A stretch of 64,000 bases of DNA from positions 8,496-72,495 of the forward strand of contig JADKJR010000021.1 in NCBI GenBank assembly GCA_016720925.1. The letters run 5' to 3'. Source of the DNA: Betaproteobacteria bacterium. Lineage in GTDB: Bacteria; Pseudomonadota; Gammaproteobacteria; Burkholderiales; Usitatibacteraceae. Positions 8,658 to 17,214 of this stretch are shown in pieces (the first letter of the stretch is position 1; each line of letters begins with the position of its first letter). The notes beneath the pieces are model-generated. The model had not been told where the DNA came from. It was given only the letters and a program-made list of their open reading frames with translations, and ran no database searches. The position numbers and the translations under genes were made by a program.

Positions 8658-9524
8658 ATGTCAAATGAACAAGCAAACCTGAACGAATCGCCCGCGGAAA
8701 TTCCCGTCGAATCAACGTCTGAAACGGCAATGGTCACGCCGGAAGATGGCAATGGTGAAAATGGCGCCGCGCGTCCGCGCACCATTGAAATCGACCAAGC
8801 CAAGCGTGCGTTGGAAGCCGTACTGATGGCGGCCGCCGAACCGATGGCGGTGAACGAACTCAAACGCATCTTTGACGGTGAACTAAGCGGCGACACTGTC
8901 CGCAACTTGCTGGAGGAATTGCGTGCCGAGTGGGCGGATCGCAGCGTTGAACTGGCGGCGGTCGCCAGTGGCTATCGCTTTCGCGTCAAGCCTGAATTCC
9001 AGAAATATCTCGACAAGCTTTCCAGCGACAAGCCGCCGCGCTATTCGCGTGCGGTGCTGGAAACTCTCGCGATTATCGTCTACCGTCAACCGGTGACGCG
9101 CGGTGATATTGAAGACATTCGTGGCGTGCAGGTTTCTCCGCACATTCTCAAGACTTTGCAGGATCGTGGCTGGATCGATGAGATCGGCCACAAGGAAGTA
9201 GTCGGTCGCCCGGCGTTGTTTGCCACCACCAAACATTTTCTGGACGATCTCAATTTGCGTTCGCTCGAAGAGCTGCCGCCGCTGCACGAATTGCAAGCCA
9301 CACTCGATATGACGCAAGCCGGTGCGGCGATGACAGCGGGCGCGATGGCGTCCCTGCCGGGCGTGGCGCCGGCCGGACCGAGCGCGGACGTGACGGCAGG
9401 TAACGCTTCAACTGATACCGAATCGGTCAACACAGCGGAGCCCGCCGCGTCTGAAACGGAAACGGCTTCGCCAAGCGAACCGCCTTCTGAACCGCCGTCT
9501 ACCGAGGAATCGCCATCATGGTAA
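8658..9524 (+). CDS. scpB: segregation and condensation protein B
   Basis: A 288-residue ScpB. A disordered N-terminal stretch of about 45 residues precedes two winged-helix domains (about 50-125 and 130-200), with R-Y-S-R-A-V-L-E-T-L-A-I-I-V-Y-R-Q-P-V-T-R and I-R-G-V near residues 130-160. The last 80 residues are low-complexity (Ala/Thr/Ser/Glu/Pro), longer than usual. It dimerises and stabilises ScpA on SMC. Its 3' end overlaps the rluB start by 7 bp (ATGGTAA), which suggests coupled translation. Confidence 0.95.
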   Translation: MSNEQANLNESPAEIPVESTSETAMVTPEDGNGENGAARPRTIEIDQAKRALEAVLMAAAEPMAVNELKRIFDGELSGDTVRNLLEELRAEWADRSVELAAVASGYRFRVKPEFQKYLDKLSSDKPPRYSRAVLETLAIIVYRQPVTRGDIEDIRGVQVSPHILKTLQDRGWIDEIGHKEVVGRPALFATTKHFLDDLNLRSLEELPPLHELQATLDMTQAGAAMTAGAMASLPGVAPAGPSADVTAGNASTDTESVNTAEPAASETETASPSEPPSEPPSTEESPSW

Positions 9525-11602
9525 AGCGCATTGTCGTCACGGGCCTGAAAGCGCGTGGCTATGTCGATGGCAGGTATGTCGGCGAGGAAAAAAAGGAACC
9601 CAATGCCAGGGGCGAAGATGTGCTGCGCGGCCGCACACGCCGCGCCAAGTCCGGTGGCCCGATGGGTGCTGGAGCAGGTGTTGGAAAGCGCGGCAAGAAA
9701 CGCGGTCCCGCCCAAGGCGGTACGGCTGCCAACGACAACTTCGGCAACACCATCGCCGGCAAGCGCGGCCGGCGCGGTAAATCACAGGGTCGTGGCGCCA
9801 AGGACGGGCAGACGCAGGTTGGCAATGTTGTCGGACAAACTGCCGGCATTGGCAACGGTATCGGTTTGCCGCAGGGCGACCGGCCGCCGCGTGGTCCGCG
9901 TGGCCCCCGTGGTGCGGGTGGTCCACCGCGCACCCAGTCGCGCAAGAATACGGCCGGCAGGAAAACGCCATTTCGCAAGATGCCCATGTCAGAAGCGCTG
10001 GTGCCATCGCCATCGCAGGTTGGCGATACTCGCCGTATCGGGGAAGAAGCCAAATCCGGACAATTTGCCGAAGCGTTGGCTGCTCAGGCCAATGTAAAGC
10101 GCGAACGTTTGCACAAGGTCATGGCCCAATCGGGGATCGGCTCGCGGCGCGATATGGAAATCATGATTTCGACCGGTCGTGTGATGGTCAACGGCATCGT
10201 AGCCACCACCGGCACGCAAGTGTCGCCCGGTGACAACGTTCTGGTCGACCAGCGTCCGGTGAAGCTGAAATTCAGCGAAGAACTGCCGCGCATCCTGCTG
10301 TATCACAAGCCCGAGGGGGAGATTGTCACCACCAGCGATCCGGGCAACCGCATCACCGTATTCGACAATCTGCCGCCAGTGGAAAACGGCAAATGGATCG
10401 CAATCGGTCGCCTTGATATCAATACCTCGGGGCTGCTGATTTTCACGACAAATGGCGAACTCGCGAATCGTTTCATGCATCCTCGATATGAAGTTGAGCG
10501 CGAGTATGCAGTCCGGATTTTGGGTGAACTGACAGAGGAACAAACGCAGGCATTGCTGACTGGCGTGAACATCGACATGAGCGATGACGACCACGAGGAC
10601 GATGACGAGGAACATGAACCGAGCGCGCCAGCCCGTTTCGATACCATCGAAAAACGCGGTGGAGAAGGCGCAAATCAGTGGTATCAGGTCACGATCAAGG
10701 AAGGGCGCAATCGGGAAGTGCGAAAAATGTTCGAGTCGCAGGGACTCACCGTATCGCGCCTGATTCGCACACGCTTCGGCAAGATAGAACTGCCGCCGCG
10801 CCTGTTGCGCGGCAAGCTGATGGAACTCTCGCCCGATCAGGTGCGCAGCGTGCTCGCGGGGGCGGGCATGAAGGATGAGGCGGAAGCGGCGATGCCCAAT
10901 GCGGGCGCGCGTGATCCACGAGGTGGGCGCGGCCCGCGCGGCGCGCAAGGCGCCAAATCGCCGCCCCGCGAAGGCCAGGGGCGCCAAGGCGGTCAAGGCA
11001 GGCAAGGTGGGCGACCACCGCGCGTAGACAATGCAGGCGTCAGCGTGGGCGGTGTTGCGATTGGCAATGCGGCTGGCCCTGAGACAGCGGAACGCGTGGA
11101 ACGCGGCAATGGAAGTCCCCGCCCACGCCGGAATCGTCGTGGCGGCAAAGGCGTGAAACGCGACCCCAATATGGTCAACGCAGGCGGAGCGGGGAATAGC
11201 GTAAACGCCGTCAATGACGAGGGGTTTGGCAATCGGGCCGACTCGCGCGGAAATGTTCCGCCCCCAATTGAAAGTTTTCATGAAAATCATCAAACGCATG
11301 AAGCAAACGGCAATGCGGTCGACGCGGTGGGAAATCTTGTGAACAAGGTATCTCCCGAGCGTCCACCCGGAGAGGGCGCCCCGCGTAAAGGGCCACGAGG
11401 CGGCCGTCAGCGGCGCAATTTTCGTGGACGTGGTGGACGCAATCGGGGTGCGAAAGGTGGTGGTGAAGGCGGTGGCGAGGGTGGCGGTGGAAACGCAACC
11501 GGAAACGAAAATAGTGGTGGCGGTGAAATGGGTGGTGGGTCAGGCGGCAATTCAGCTGGCGGTGGCAATGCCGGCAACACCGGAGGTGAAGGTAATTCCT
11601 GA
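9518..11602 (+). CDS. rluB: 23S rRNA pseudouridine synthase RluB with long low-complexity tails
   Basis: A 694-residue RsuA/RluB-family enzyme; typical members have 250-300 residues in the folded core. Core: an S4 RNA-binding domain at about 195-240 (R-L-H-K-V-M-A-Q-S-G-I-G-S-R-R), then the synthase domain at about 255-440 with the catalytic Asp in G-R-L-D-I-N-T-S-G-L-L and E-G-R-N-R-E-V-R-K-M. The core is preceded by about 190 residues rich in Gly/Arg/Lys and followed by about 250 residues of Gly/Asn/Arg repeats ending in Gly-rich sequence. A 15-residue acidic insert (MSDDDHEDDDEEHEP) interrupts the synthase domain. RluB makes pseudouridine 2605 in 23S rRNA. The tails are probably disordered and RNA-binding (inference). 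Confidence 0.93.
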   Translation: MVKRIVVTGLKARGYVDGRYVGEEKKEPNARGEDVLRGRTRRAKSGGPMGAGAGVGKRGKKRGPAQGGTAANDNFGNTIAGKRGRRGKSQGRGAKDGQTQVGNVVGQTAGIGNGIGLPQGDRPPRGPRGPRGAGGPPRTQSRKNTAGRKTPFRKMPMSEALVPSPSQVGDTRRIGEEAKSGQFAEALAAQANVKRERLHKVMAQSGIGSRRDMEIMISTGRVMVNGIVATTGTQVSPGDNVLVDQRPVKLKFSEELPRILLYHKPEGEIVTTSDPGNRITVFDNLPPVENGKWIAIGRLDINTSGLLIFTTNGELANRFMHPRYEVEREYAVRILGELTEEQTQALLTGVNIDMSDDDHEDDDEEHEPSAPARFDTIEKRGGEGANQWYQVTIKEGRNREVRKMFESQGLTVSRLIRTRFGKIELPPRLLRGKLMELSPDQVRSVLAGAGMKDEAEAAMPNAGARDPRGGRGPRGAQGAKSPPREGQGRQGGQGRQGGRPPRVDNAGVSVGGVAIGNAAGPETAERVERGNGSPRPRRNRRGGKGVKRDPNMVNAGGAGNSVNAVNDEGFGNRADSRGNVPPPIESFHENHQTHEANGNAVDAVGNLVNKVSPERPPGEGAPRKGPRGGRQRRNFRGRGGRNRGAKGGGEGGGEGGGGNATGNENSGGGEMGGGSGGNSAGGGNAGNTGGEGNS

Positions 11603-11603
11603 T

Positions 11604-12515
11604 TCAGCCGCAGTCAGCACCGCCGTGCATCCGCACCAGTTCCTCGCGTGTCAATAAAAATACTACCTCGTCGCCGGCGCTCACCTCAGCCCAGGTAAAC
11701 GGCACATTGGGAAACGCAGCTTCGACGCCTTCGCGATTGAAGCCAACTTCCACGACCAGCAACCCGTCTTCGTTGAGATGCGCCGCCGCGCTCTTCAATA
11801 TCGTGCGCACGTGATCCAGGCCGTCTTCGCCGCTGGCAAGCGCCATCGCCGGTTCGCGATGGTATTCGTCAGGCAGTGCCGCCATCGATTCGCCGGTCAC
11901 GTACGGAGGGTTGCTGATGATGAGATCATATTTGTTGCCGGCAAGTGCATTCCACATGTCGGAGACAATCAAATTCACGCGGTCGTTCAGTTCGTAGTCG
12001 TTGACGTTTTGCTTTGCTACTTCCAGCGCATCGGTGGACAGATCTACCGCGTCGACCTTCGCATTCGGAAAAACCAGCGCAGCAAGTACCGCCAGACAGC
12101 CTGAACCGGTACACAGATCAAGCACCGATTCCACACCATCCGGATCAACGATCCACGGCACCAATTCGTCGTGCAACAATTCCGCGATAAACGAACGCGG
12201 CACAATGGCGCGCGCATCAATATAGAATCGGAACGGCCCCAGCCAGGCTTCATGCGTGAGGTAGGCAGCCGGGATGCGCTCCACCGCGCGCCGCTCAACG
12301 ATGCGGAGTATTGCCGCCGATTCCGCGGCTGTCAGCTTGCGTTCCCGGACGCCATCGAGTTCATCCAGTGGCAGGCCGAGAGTGTGTAACACGAGATAGA
12401 CGGCTTCATCAAATGCCGTTGCCGAGCCATGACCGAAGTAAAGTTCCGCATCGAGAAATGTGCGCTCCGCGAATTCAACCGCTTCACCGAGCGACGTAAG
12501 AGATTTTCCGGGCAT
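11604..12515 (-). CDS. prmB: 50S ribosomal protein L3 N5-glutamine methyltransferase
   Basis: A 303-residue SAM-dependent methyltransferase. The SAM-binding region shows L-D-L-C-T-G-S-G-C-L-A-V, and the glutamine-methylating signature is S-N-P-P-Y-V-T-G near residue 200. The residues after NPPY and the N-terminal helical domain fit PrmB better than PrmC, and the neighbour dapE is usual for prmB. The ATG at 12515 is one base past the dapE stop; a GTG at 12530 inside dapE is an alternative start. The 3' end converges on rluB with one base between the two stop codons and no room for a separate terminator. Confidence 0.93.
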   Translation of the reverse strand: MPGKSLTSLGEAVEFAERTFLDAELYFGHGSATAFDEAVYLVLHTLGLPLDELDGVRERKLTAAESAAILRIVERRAVERIPAAYLTHEAWLGPFRFYIDARAIVPRSFIAELLHDELVPWIVDPDGVESVLDLCTGSGCLAVLAALVFPNAKVDAVDLSTDALEVAKQNVNDYELNDRVNLIVSDMWNALAGNKYDLIISNPPYVTGESMAALPDEYHREPAMALASGEDGLDHVRTILKSAAAHLNEDGLLVVEVGFNREGVEAAFPNVPFTWAEVSAGDEVVFLLTREELVRMHGGADCG

Positions 12516-12516
12516 G

Positions 12517-13653
12517 TCAGTTGGCACCAATCAGCAAATTTTCCAGTGTGCGGAAATACACTTCATGCAATCGCTCGATATCGGCAATTTCCACTCGTTC
12601 GTTCAACTGGTGAATGGTCGCGTTGATCGGCCCGAACTCGGCGATCTGATCGCAGACATCGGCAATGAAGCGACCGTCCGAGGTGCCGCCACCCGTCGAA
12701 AGTTCAGGGGTGATGCCGCAAACCTTCTGGACAGCCTTCGACAACGCCTCCACCAGCATGCCGCGCGGCGTGAAAAATGGCTTGCCCCCAAGCGTCCAAT
12801 AAATGTCGAAGTCGAGCGCGTGCTCCTTGAGAATCGCCTCGACCCGCGTCTGCAAACTTTCCGGCGTGCTGACACTGGCAAATCGAATATTGAAATGGAT
12901 TTCCACCGTTCCCGGAATCACGTTGAATGCGCCGGTGCCGCCGTAGATATTCGAAATTTGCAGCGTCGTTTCAGGAAAGTATTCGTTGCCCTTGTCCCAA
13001 TGCGTCGTCGTCAAATCGGCCATTGCCGGGGCGACGAGATGAATCGGATTCTTCGCCAAGTGCGGATAGGCGACGTGCCCTTGAACGCCTTTGACGACCA
13101 GACGCGCCGAGAGCGAGCCGCGGCGGCCATTGCGAATCGTATCGCCGAACTGGTGGGTGGAGGAGGGTTCGCCGACGATGGTGTAGTCGATGCGCTCGTC
13201 CTGCGCCTTCAGCCAGTCGACCACTTTCACGGTGCCGTCCACCGCGCGGCCTTCTTCGTCGCTGGTGATCAGCAGCGCGATCGAGCCCGGATGGTCAGGG
13301 TGCTGGCGCACGAATTTTTCCGCGGCCGTGACAAACGCCGCCACCCCGGTCTTCATGTCGGCCGCGCCGCGGCCATACAATTTGCCGTCATGCTCGGTTG
13401 GCGCAAACGGATCGGTGTGCCATTTGTCCAGTGGACCGGCAGGCACCACATCGGTGTGTCCGGCGAGGCATACTAGTGGTTTTTCGGTGCCGTGACGCGC
13501 CCACAGATTGGAAACACCATTCACGTCGATCCGCTGCATGACGAAGCCCAATGGCGCGAGCCGCTCGATGATCAACTCCTGGCAGCCCGCATCATCGGGC
13601 GTGATCGAGCGGCGCGAGACCAGTTCGCGAGTGAGCGCGAGGGTGGCGGTCAT
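12517..13653 (-). CDS. dapE: succinyl-diaminopimelate desuccinylase
   Basis: A 378-residue M20 metallopeptidase-family enzyme of lysine and peptidoglycan diaminopimelate synthesis. Metal-site motifs are L-A-G-H-T-D-V-V-P, G-R-G-A-A-D-M-K-T-G, the catalytic Glu pair in T-S-D-E-E-G, and S-T-G-G-G-T-S-D-G-R-F near residue 335. The ATG at 13653 gives the normal family length; the same frame runs on to 14043, but that extension passes through an intergenic repeat and has no family similarity. The start has no Shine-Dalgarno sequence and overlaps the stop of a 21-codon upstream frame. Confidence 0.95.
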   Translation of the reverse strand: MTATLALTRELVSRRSITPDDAGCQELIIERLAPLGFVMQRIDVNGVSNLWARHGTEKPLVCLAGHTDVVPAGPLDKWHTDPFAPTEHDGKLYGRGAADMKTGVAAFVTAAEKFVRQHPDHPGSIALLITSDEEGRAVDGTVKVVDWLKAQDERIDYTIVGEPSSTHQFGDTIRNGRRGSLSARLVVKGVQGHVAYPHLAKNPIHLVAPAMADLTTTHWDKGNEYFPETTLQISNIYGGTGAFNVIPGTVEIHFNIRFASVSTPESLQTRVEAILKEHALDFDIYWTLGGKPFFTPRGMLVEALSKAVQKVCGITPELSTGGGTSDGRFIADVCDQIAEFGPINATIHQLNERVEIADIERLHEVYFRTLENLLIGAN

Positions 13654-13715
13654 GCGTTCGCGGAGTCGCGGCGAAAGGCGGCGTATTGGATGATCTGGTG
13701 TTTGAGGCTGTGCAT
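13650..13715 (-). CDS. possible 21-residue upstream peptide overlapping the dapE start
   Basis: ATG at 13715 opens a 21-codon frame (MHSLKHQIIQYAAFRRDSAN, then Ala and stop). Its TGA overlaps the dapE ATG as ATGA. dapE has no ribosome site of its own, so coupled re-initiation would make sense. The ribosome site of the peptide is itself weak and I know no family for it, so it may be chance. Confidence 0.25.
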   Translation of the reverse strand: MHSLKHQIIQYAAFRRDSANA

Positions 13716-14082
13716 GGCTCGGTTGCTTCAATTGAATGGGGCGGATTTTAGCAGGCGGCTTCCGCGGGCCGGCGTAAACATGGGAGCTTCCAAAGTATCT
13801 GTCGTACCGGCACACGCTGGCTGCCAAGTTCTCCAAACCGGAATTGCCTTCTTCAGGTTGGGCCAAGGCCCGCGCGTGCGCGGCTGTGCCTTTTACTCGA
13901 GAAGCCGCCCCATCAAGATATGAAACTCCTTCACTGGTGCGGCATTGCGGGCAAAACGGACGCGGAAAGGCGCGCCAGTGCTGGAGTTTGCCGAGCGAAT
14001 TGGCGGCCTCGGCCTCGAGCGGCATGCAAAAAAACTTTGACACTGGCCGTTGACTATCATTCCATGTCCAACACGTCAGCGT
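13716..14082. other. 367-bp intergenic stretch with two repeat-like elements, no gene
   Basis: There is no convincing coding frame here. It holds repeat copy A (13923-13989) and, near 13800-13828, a diverged version of the ATTCCCGC...GCGGGAAT-type palindrome (GTACCGGCACACGCTGGCTG). The dapE promoter on the minus strand should also lie here; I could not place it. Confidence 0.5.
13923..13989 (+). repeat. 66-bp palindromic intergenic element, copy A
   Basis: It begins AAACTCCTTCACTGGTGC and ends GCGCGCCAGTGCTGGAGTTT, with an inner GCAAAACGGAC core. The left arm is partly degenerate and the right arm matches the family consensus. It lies between dapE and the DUF6429-like gene. Confidence 0.8.
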
Positions 14083-14316
14083 TCATTTGTCAGGCGTTCC
14101 AAACAAAGCATTGAGCAAGCGCTCTGACTCACGCAGGCCCTGCTGCGTAAACACCACCGATTTCGCCTTGCCGACGGGATCGCTGATGTAACCCTTCGCA
14201 TATAGTCGGCCCATCGCGTCCCAATCGAAAGCCTTCCACGCCCTTGTTCCCTCATGAAGACCCAACTGCAGAAGGGCCAGAACGGCTTCGTCAATTCGAT
14301 CGGTGTTGAGCTCCAC
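14083..14316 (-). CDS. DUF6429-like small protein
   Basis: A 77-residue protein starting at GTG 14316 (VELNTDRIDEAVLALLQLGL), with a near-perfect AAAGGAGA ribosome site seven bases upstream; the longer frame from 14397 lacks this. The body W-K-A-F-D-W-D-A-M-G-R-L-Y-A-K-G-Y-I-S-D-P and K-A-K-S-V-V-F-T-Q-Q-G matches what I remember of the DUF6429 family, a compact helical protein of unknown function that looks like a winged-helix relic. The family name is from memory; the gene call itself is strong. Confidence 0.85.
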   Translation of the reverse strand: MELNTDRIDEAVLALLQLGLHEGTRAWKAFDWDAMGRLYAKGYISDPVGKAKSVVFTQQGLRESERLLNALFGTPDK

Positions 14317-14413
14317 GGCGAATCTCCTTTCGTTCAAAGTCCGAAGTGGCGGGCATGGGTGGCTTTGGCGCTCGCGTCCACGTCGATGGAATGGCAAGAC
14401 ACCTTTCCCATTT

Positions 14414-15889
14414 TCATTTGTGCTGTTCGGAATGCAAGCGTGGATCTACCGACATCACATGGTACATGCCGTTCAAGTTCGCAATCATGTCCCGAAAGAA
14501 CTCACGCATCGCCGGCTCGGAATATCCGTCATCGCGCAGGTCTTTCATTTCGCGTTTGAGCGCAAGATCGAGGGCCTCCTGCGGAGACTTGTAAAGGCAA
14601 ATACCGCCGAAGACGTTCCAGTGCCGACTCTTGTCCGCCCCATCTTCCTTATTCCCGGGAAGAAGGAAGTTGTCGAGGGCGAGCGAGCTAGGTAGCGCCT
14701 CGCGAGGTATCGATTTAATCCATCCGTATGGAATGCGGATGGCCTCGTCAAGCAGACCGGCCGCTTTCTTTTTGTCACCGTTCTCAATGCGGAGTGCCTC
14801 GCGAAAGAGAAGCACCATGGGAAGGTTGTGGTTTTCGACATTGGGATCGAGGTACTTCCTGCTGGTCCGAGAGACCGCGCGCAGATAGCGGGCGTCATGC
14901 TGCGCATATGCGACGAGCTGGCGGAAATCTGTTTCCTGTGTTGTGCTTTTGTAATATTGCCATTCGGCACGTTGCAAGTAATTCGCGAGATTTGTGAGGT
15001 TTCTCGCCGGCCCGATTGTTTCGAAGTCGTACGCAAGATCAAGGTCGGCCTTGAGGTGACCGGACACAACTTTGAGAACGGCGCGCCAATCTTGCTTGCC
15101 CAACTTGAATTCATCATAGAGTGGTGAGCTGAGCATTTCACGCAGGTGATCGCGAAAGATGAGAAGTTTGAGAGGGAAATCGGGTTGTCCCCGCACCGTC
15201 AGCGTCTCCGCATCCTCGACAAGTTCCATGAGCGCGAGAAGCAACTCGAATTTTGCGCCAGACAAATAGAGCATCTTTATGTGCGCCAATTTTTCGGCCG
15301 CATATTCGCGTTCAATTGGCAAGAGTTGAGGTTGCCGCGTCCGCCACGCTTGATCGAACCTGACTGCTTCGGAATAGACGGCGGCACCAAGCGCCTCTGG
15401 GTACGAATTCAAGCTCACTGGAGCGGGAAGACTTGTCAGCCAATCAAGGATCGAATCCTTCGCCAGTGGATAGGTCAGAGCCCAGAGCGGGCGGGGTAGA
15501 TATTCCGAATTCGAAACGTAACGATACAGTTCACGCGGGCGCGGGAATGGCTCGCGATTCAATCGTGCTTTTTCTTCGGCTGCATATGGATCGCCAGCTG
15601 ATGCGACGAGTTGGCGGAGAATTTTCAGATCCTCTTCATCGATCATTCCGTTCTTGTTCATGTCGACGCGCGATGCGACACTATTCGGCAGGGTGAATGG
15701 GTTCTGCAGTACGTGATCAAGCGCGGCGAGGTCAGCGGTCGTCCATCGGTTATCACCATCCAGGTCCCCCAGCATAACCAGCTCGGAGCTTGTGCCGACA
15801 TGATGGGTTGGGATGGCTAGCTTCCAGTACACATAGCCGACCGCGCTAAGAAAACAAAGGGGCAGCAGAAGCCGTTTCAGAATCTTCAT
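14414..15889 (-). CDS. exported or membrane-anchored protein with a dockerin-like EF-hand pair
   Basis: A 491-residue protein. Residues 5-24 form one hydrophobic segment (signal anchor or uncleaved signal), so the body is probably periplasmic. Residues 40-95 hold two calcium-loop motifs, D-L-D-G-D-N-R-W-T-T-A-D and D-M-N-K-N-G-M-I-D-E-E-D, each with Asp/Asn at loop positions 1, 3 and 5 and Asp at 12, spaced as in type I dockerin or EF-hand pairs. The remaining 390 residues are helical and unrecognised. Dockerins normally bind cohesins; I see no cohesin here, so a stand-alone calcium-binding module is more likely. It is on the same strand as the DUF6429-like gene, 97 bp away. Confidence 0.85.
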   Translation of the reverse strand: MKILKRLLLPLCFLSAVGYVYWKLAIPTHHVGTSSELVMLGDLDGDNRWTTADLAALDHVLQNPFTLPNSVASRVDMNKNGMIDEEDLKILRQLVASAGDPYAAEEKARLNREPFPRPRELYRYVSNSEYLPRPLWALTYPLAKDSILDWLTSLPAPVSLNSYPEALGAAVYSEAVRFDQAWRTRQPQLLPIEREYAAEKLAHIKMLYLSGAKFELLLALMELVEDAETLTVRGQPDFPLKLLIFRDHLREMLSSPLYDEFKLGKQDWRAVLKVVSGHLKADLDLAYDFETIGPARNLTNLANYLQRAEWQYYKSTTQETDFRQLVAYAQHDARYLRAVSRTSRKYLDPNVENHNLPMVLLFREALRIENGDKKKAAGLLDEAIRIPYGWIKSIPREALPSSLALDNFLLPGNKEDGADKSRHWNVFGGICLYKSPQEALDLALKREMKDLRDDGYSEPAMREFFRDMIANLNGMYHVMSVDPRLHSEQHK

Positions 15890-16003
15890 TTAGCGGTATG
15901 GCGGCGCATGCGACCTCAAACGATTGACATGAAATGCGTGACCCAGCTTGCCGGGCCGCGCCTCTCGATTGATTTAGGTTTCCATCTTAGCTCGTATTCA
16001 GAT

Positions 16004-16071
16004 ATCAAACGCCAGTACCCGCGCACCTCCTGGAGCGAAAACGACTGAAAAGCCGCGCCAGTGCTTGAGTT
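16004..16071 (+). repeat. 66-bp palindromic intergenic element, copy B (degenerate left arm)
   Basis: The right half is a good match (GCGAAAACGACTGAAAA, then GCCGCGCCAGTGCTTGAGTT). The left arm (ATCAAACGCCAGTACCCGCG) has drifted. It lies just beyond the DMT transporter stop, in a 204-bp gap. Confidence 0.7.
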
Positions 16072-16093
16072 GGCATGTCCACGAAATCGACCC

Positions 16094-17023
16094 TCAAGCC
16101 TTGATCACCCTAACCGACCGCATCACCAGCGCCACCCCCGCCGCCGTCACCAGCAATCCCGCCACAGCCAGCCACGTCAGCGCCTCATCGAACAACACGA
16201 ACGCCATGATGGCGGTGACAGATGGCGTGAGGAAGAACAGGCTCGCCACCTTTGACGCGGCGCCGCGCCGGATCATGAGGTAAAGGAGGCTGATGGCGCC
16301 TATCGAGAGCACGACCGCAAGCCAGAGCAGCGCGAAAAGGAATTGGCCGGTCCATTGCACTTGGCGCGTTTCCAATACCAGTGCCAGCAGCAGCATGACG
16401 ATTCCGGTGGCGGAGAACTGGATCACGCCGCCGGTACGCAAATCCATGTGCGAGCAGAAGCGTTTCTGGTAGAGCGTGCCGAAGGTGATGCCGAGTAACG
16501 CGATGCCTGCACAGCCGAGCGCGGCGGCGCTGACGTTGCCGCTGGCGAGCGTGAACTTGCTCATTACCACCATCACCACACCGGCGAGACCGAGCGCCAT
16601 GCCGATCCATTGGCGCATGCTCAATTTTTCGTGCAAAAAGAGATTGGCGAAGACCGCCGTCAGGATCGGTTGCAGGCCAGTGAGGAGTGCGACGAAACCG
16701 AGTGGCAGTTTCAGGTTGATGGCGTAGAGCACGCCGCACAGATAGGTGGCGTGCACCAGCAATCCGGCGGTGGCGATGTGCGCGGCTTCGCCAACGCTGG
16801 CGGGCCACGGCGCGCGCGTGGCGAGCACAATGATGCCAAGGATCGATACCACGATCACCATGCGCCACATCATGAACGTGAACGGTTCCGCGAACGGGGC
16901 ACCGTAGCGCATGCCGATGAAGCCGGTGCTCCAGAGGATGACGAACAGCGCCGGGGTCCAGGTGATGAAGGCGGACGGCGATGCGATGGGAGGAGGCGGG
17001 TGCGTGGAAGGGGCGGTCGGCAT
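16094..17023 (-). CDS. DMT superfamily transporter, EamA type
   Basis: A 309-residue inner-membrane protein with about ten hydrophobic helices in two EamA repeats (about residues 20-150 and 165-305). Typical features are I-L-W-S-T-G-F-I-G-M-R-Y-G in the first helix, L-P-L-G-F-V-A-L-L-T-G-L-Q-P-I-L-T-A near the repeat end, and a second P-S-V-T-A-I-M-A-F near residue 270. The family exports metabolites or amino acids; the substrate is not predictable. ATG 17023 is chosen because the frame upstream (to 17098) adds a non-conserved Pro/Arg-rich tail. It is divergent from the hydrolase gene, with about 190 bp shared upstream. Confidence 0.9.
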   Translation of the reverse strand: MPTAPSTHPPPPIASPSAFITWTPALFVILWSTGFIGMRYGAPFAEPFTFMMWRMVIVVSILGIIVLATRAPWPASVGEAAHIATAGLLVHATYLCGVLYAINLKLPLGFVALLTGLQPILTAVFANLFLHEKLSMRQWIGMALGLAGVVMVVMSKFTLASGNVSAAALGCAGIALLGITFGTLYQKRFCSHMDLRTGGVIQFSATGIVMLLLALVLETRQVQWTGQFLFALLWLAVVLSIGAISLLYLMIRRGAASKVASLFFLTPSVTAIMAFVLFDEALTWLAVAGLLVTAAGVALVMRSVRVIKA

Positions 17024-17214
17024 GGGAAATATTGGCGGCGCAGCCCGGAAGGTGAAACGGTCCGCAATGTGAATCGGTTGCAGGAAACGAACTGCCATTT
17101 TACGTGATCATCATCACGCTTCACGGATCGGCGCGCCAGGAAAAAACGGTGCCGTTGGCTTGGTGTTGCGCCGCGTCATGTCGACGTACCCGATCTTGCG
17201 TTATAACGGCAATC

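Noticed and set aside
9989..11299. 436-residue minus-strand frame opposite rluB
   Set aside because: It is an open antisense frame caused by the Gly/Arg-rich codons of rluB. The S4 and synthase motifs are clear on the plus strand.
13654..14043. Upstream extension of the dapE frame (to a start at 14043)
   Set aside because: It passes through repeat copy A and adds 130 residues with no DapE similarity. ATG 13653 gives the family length.
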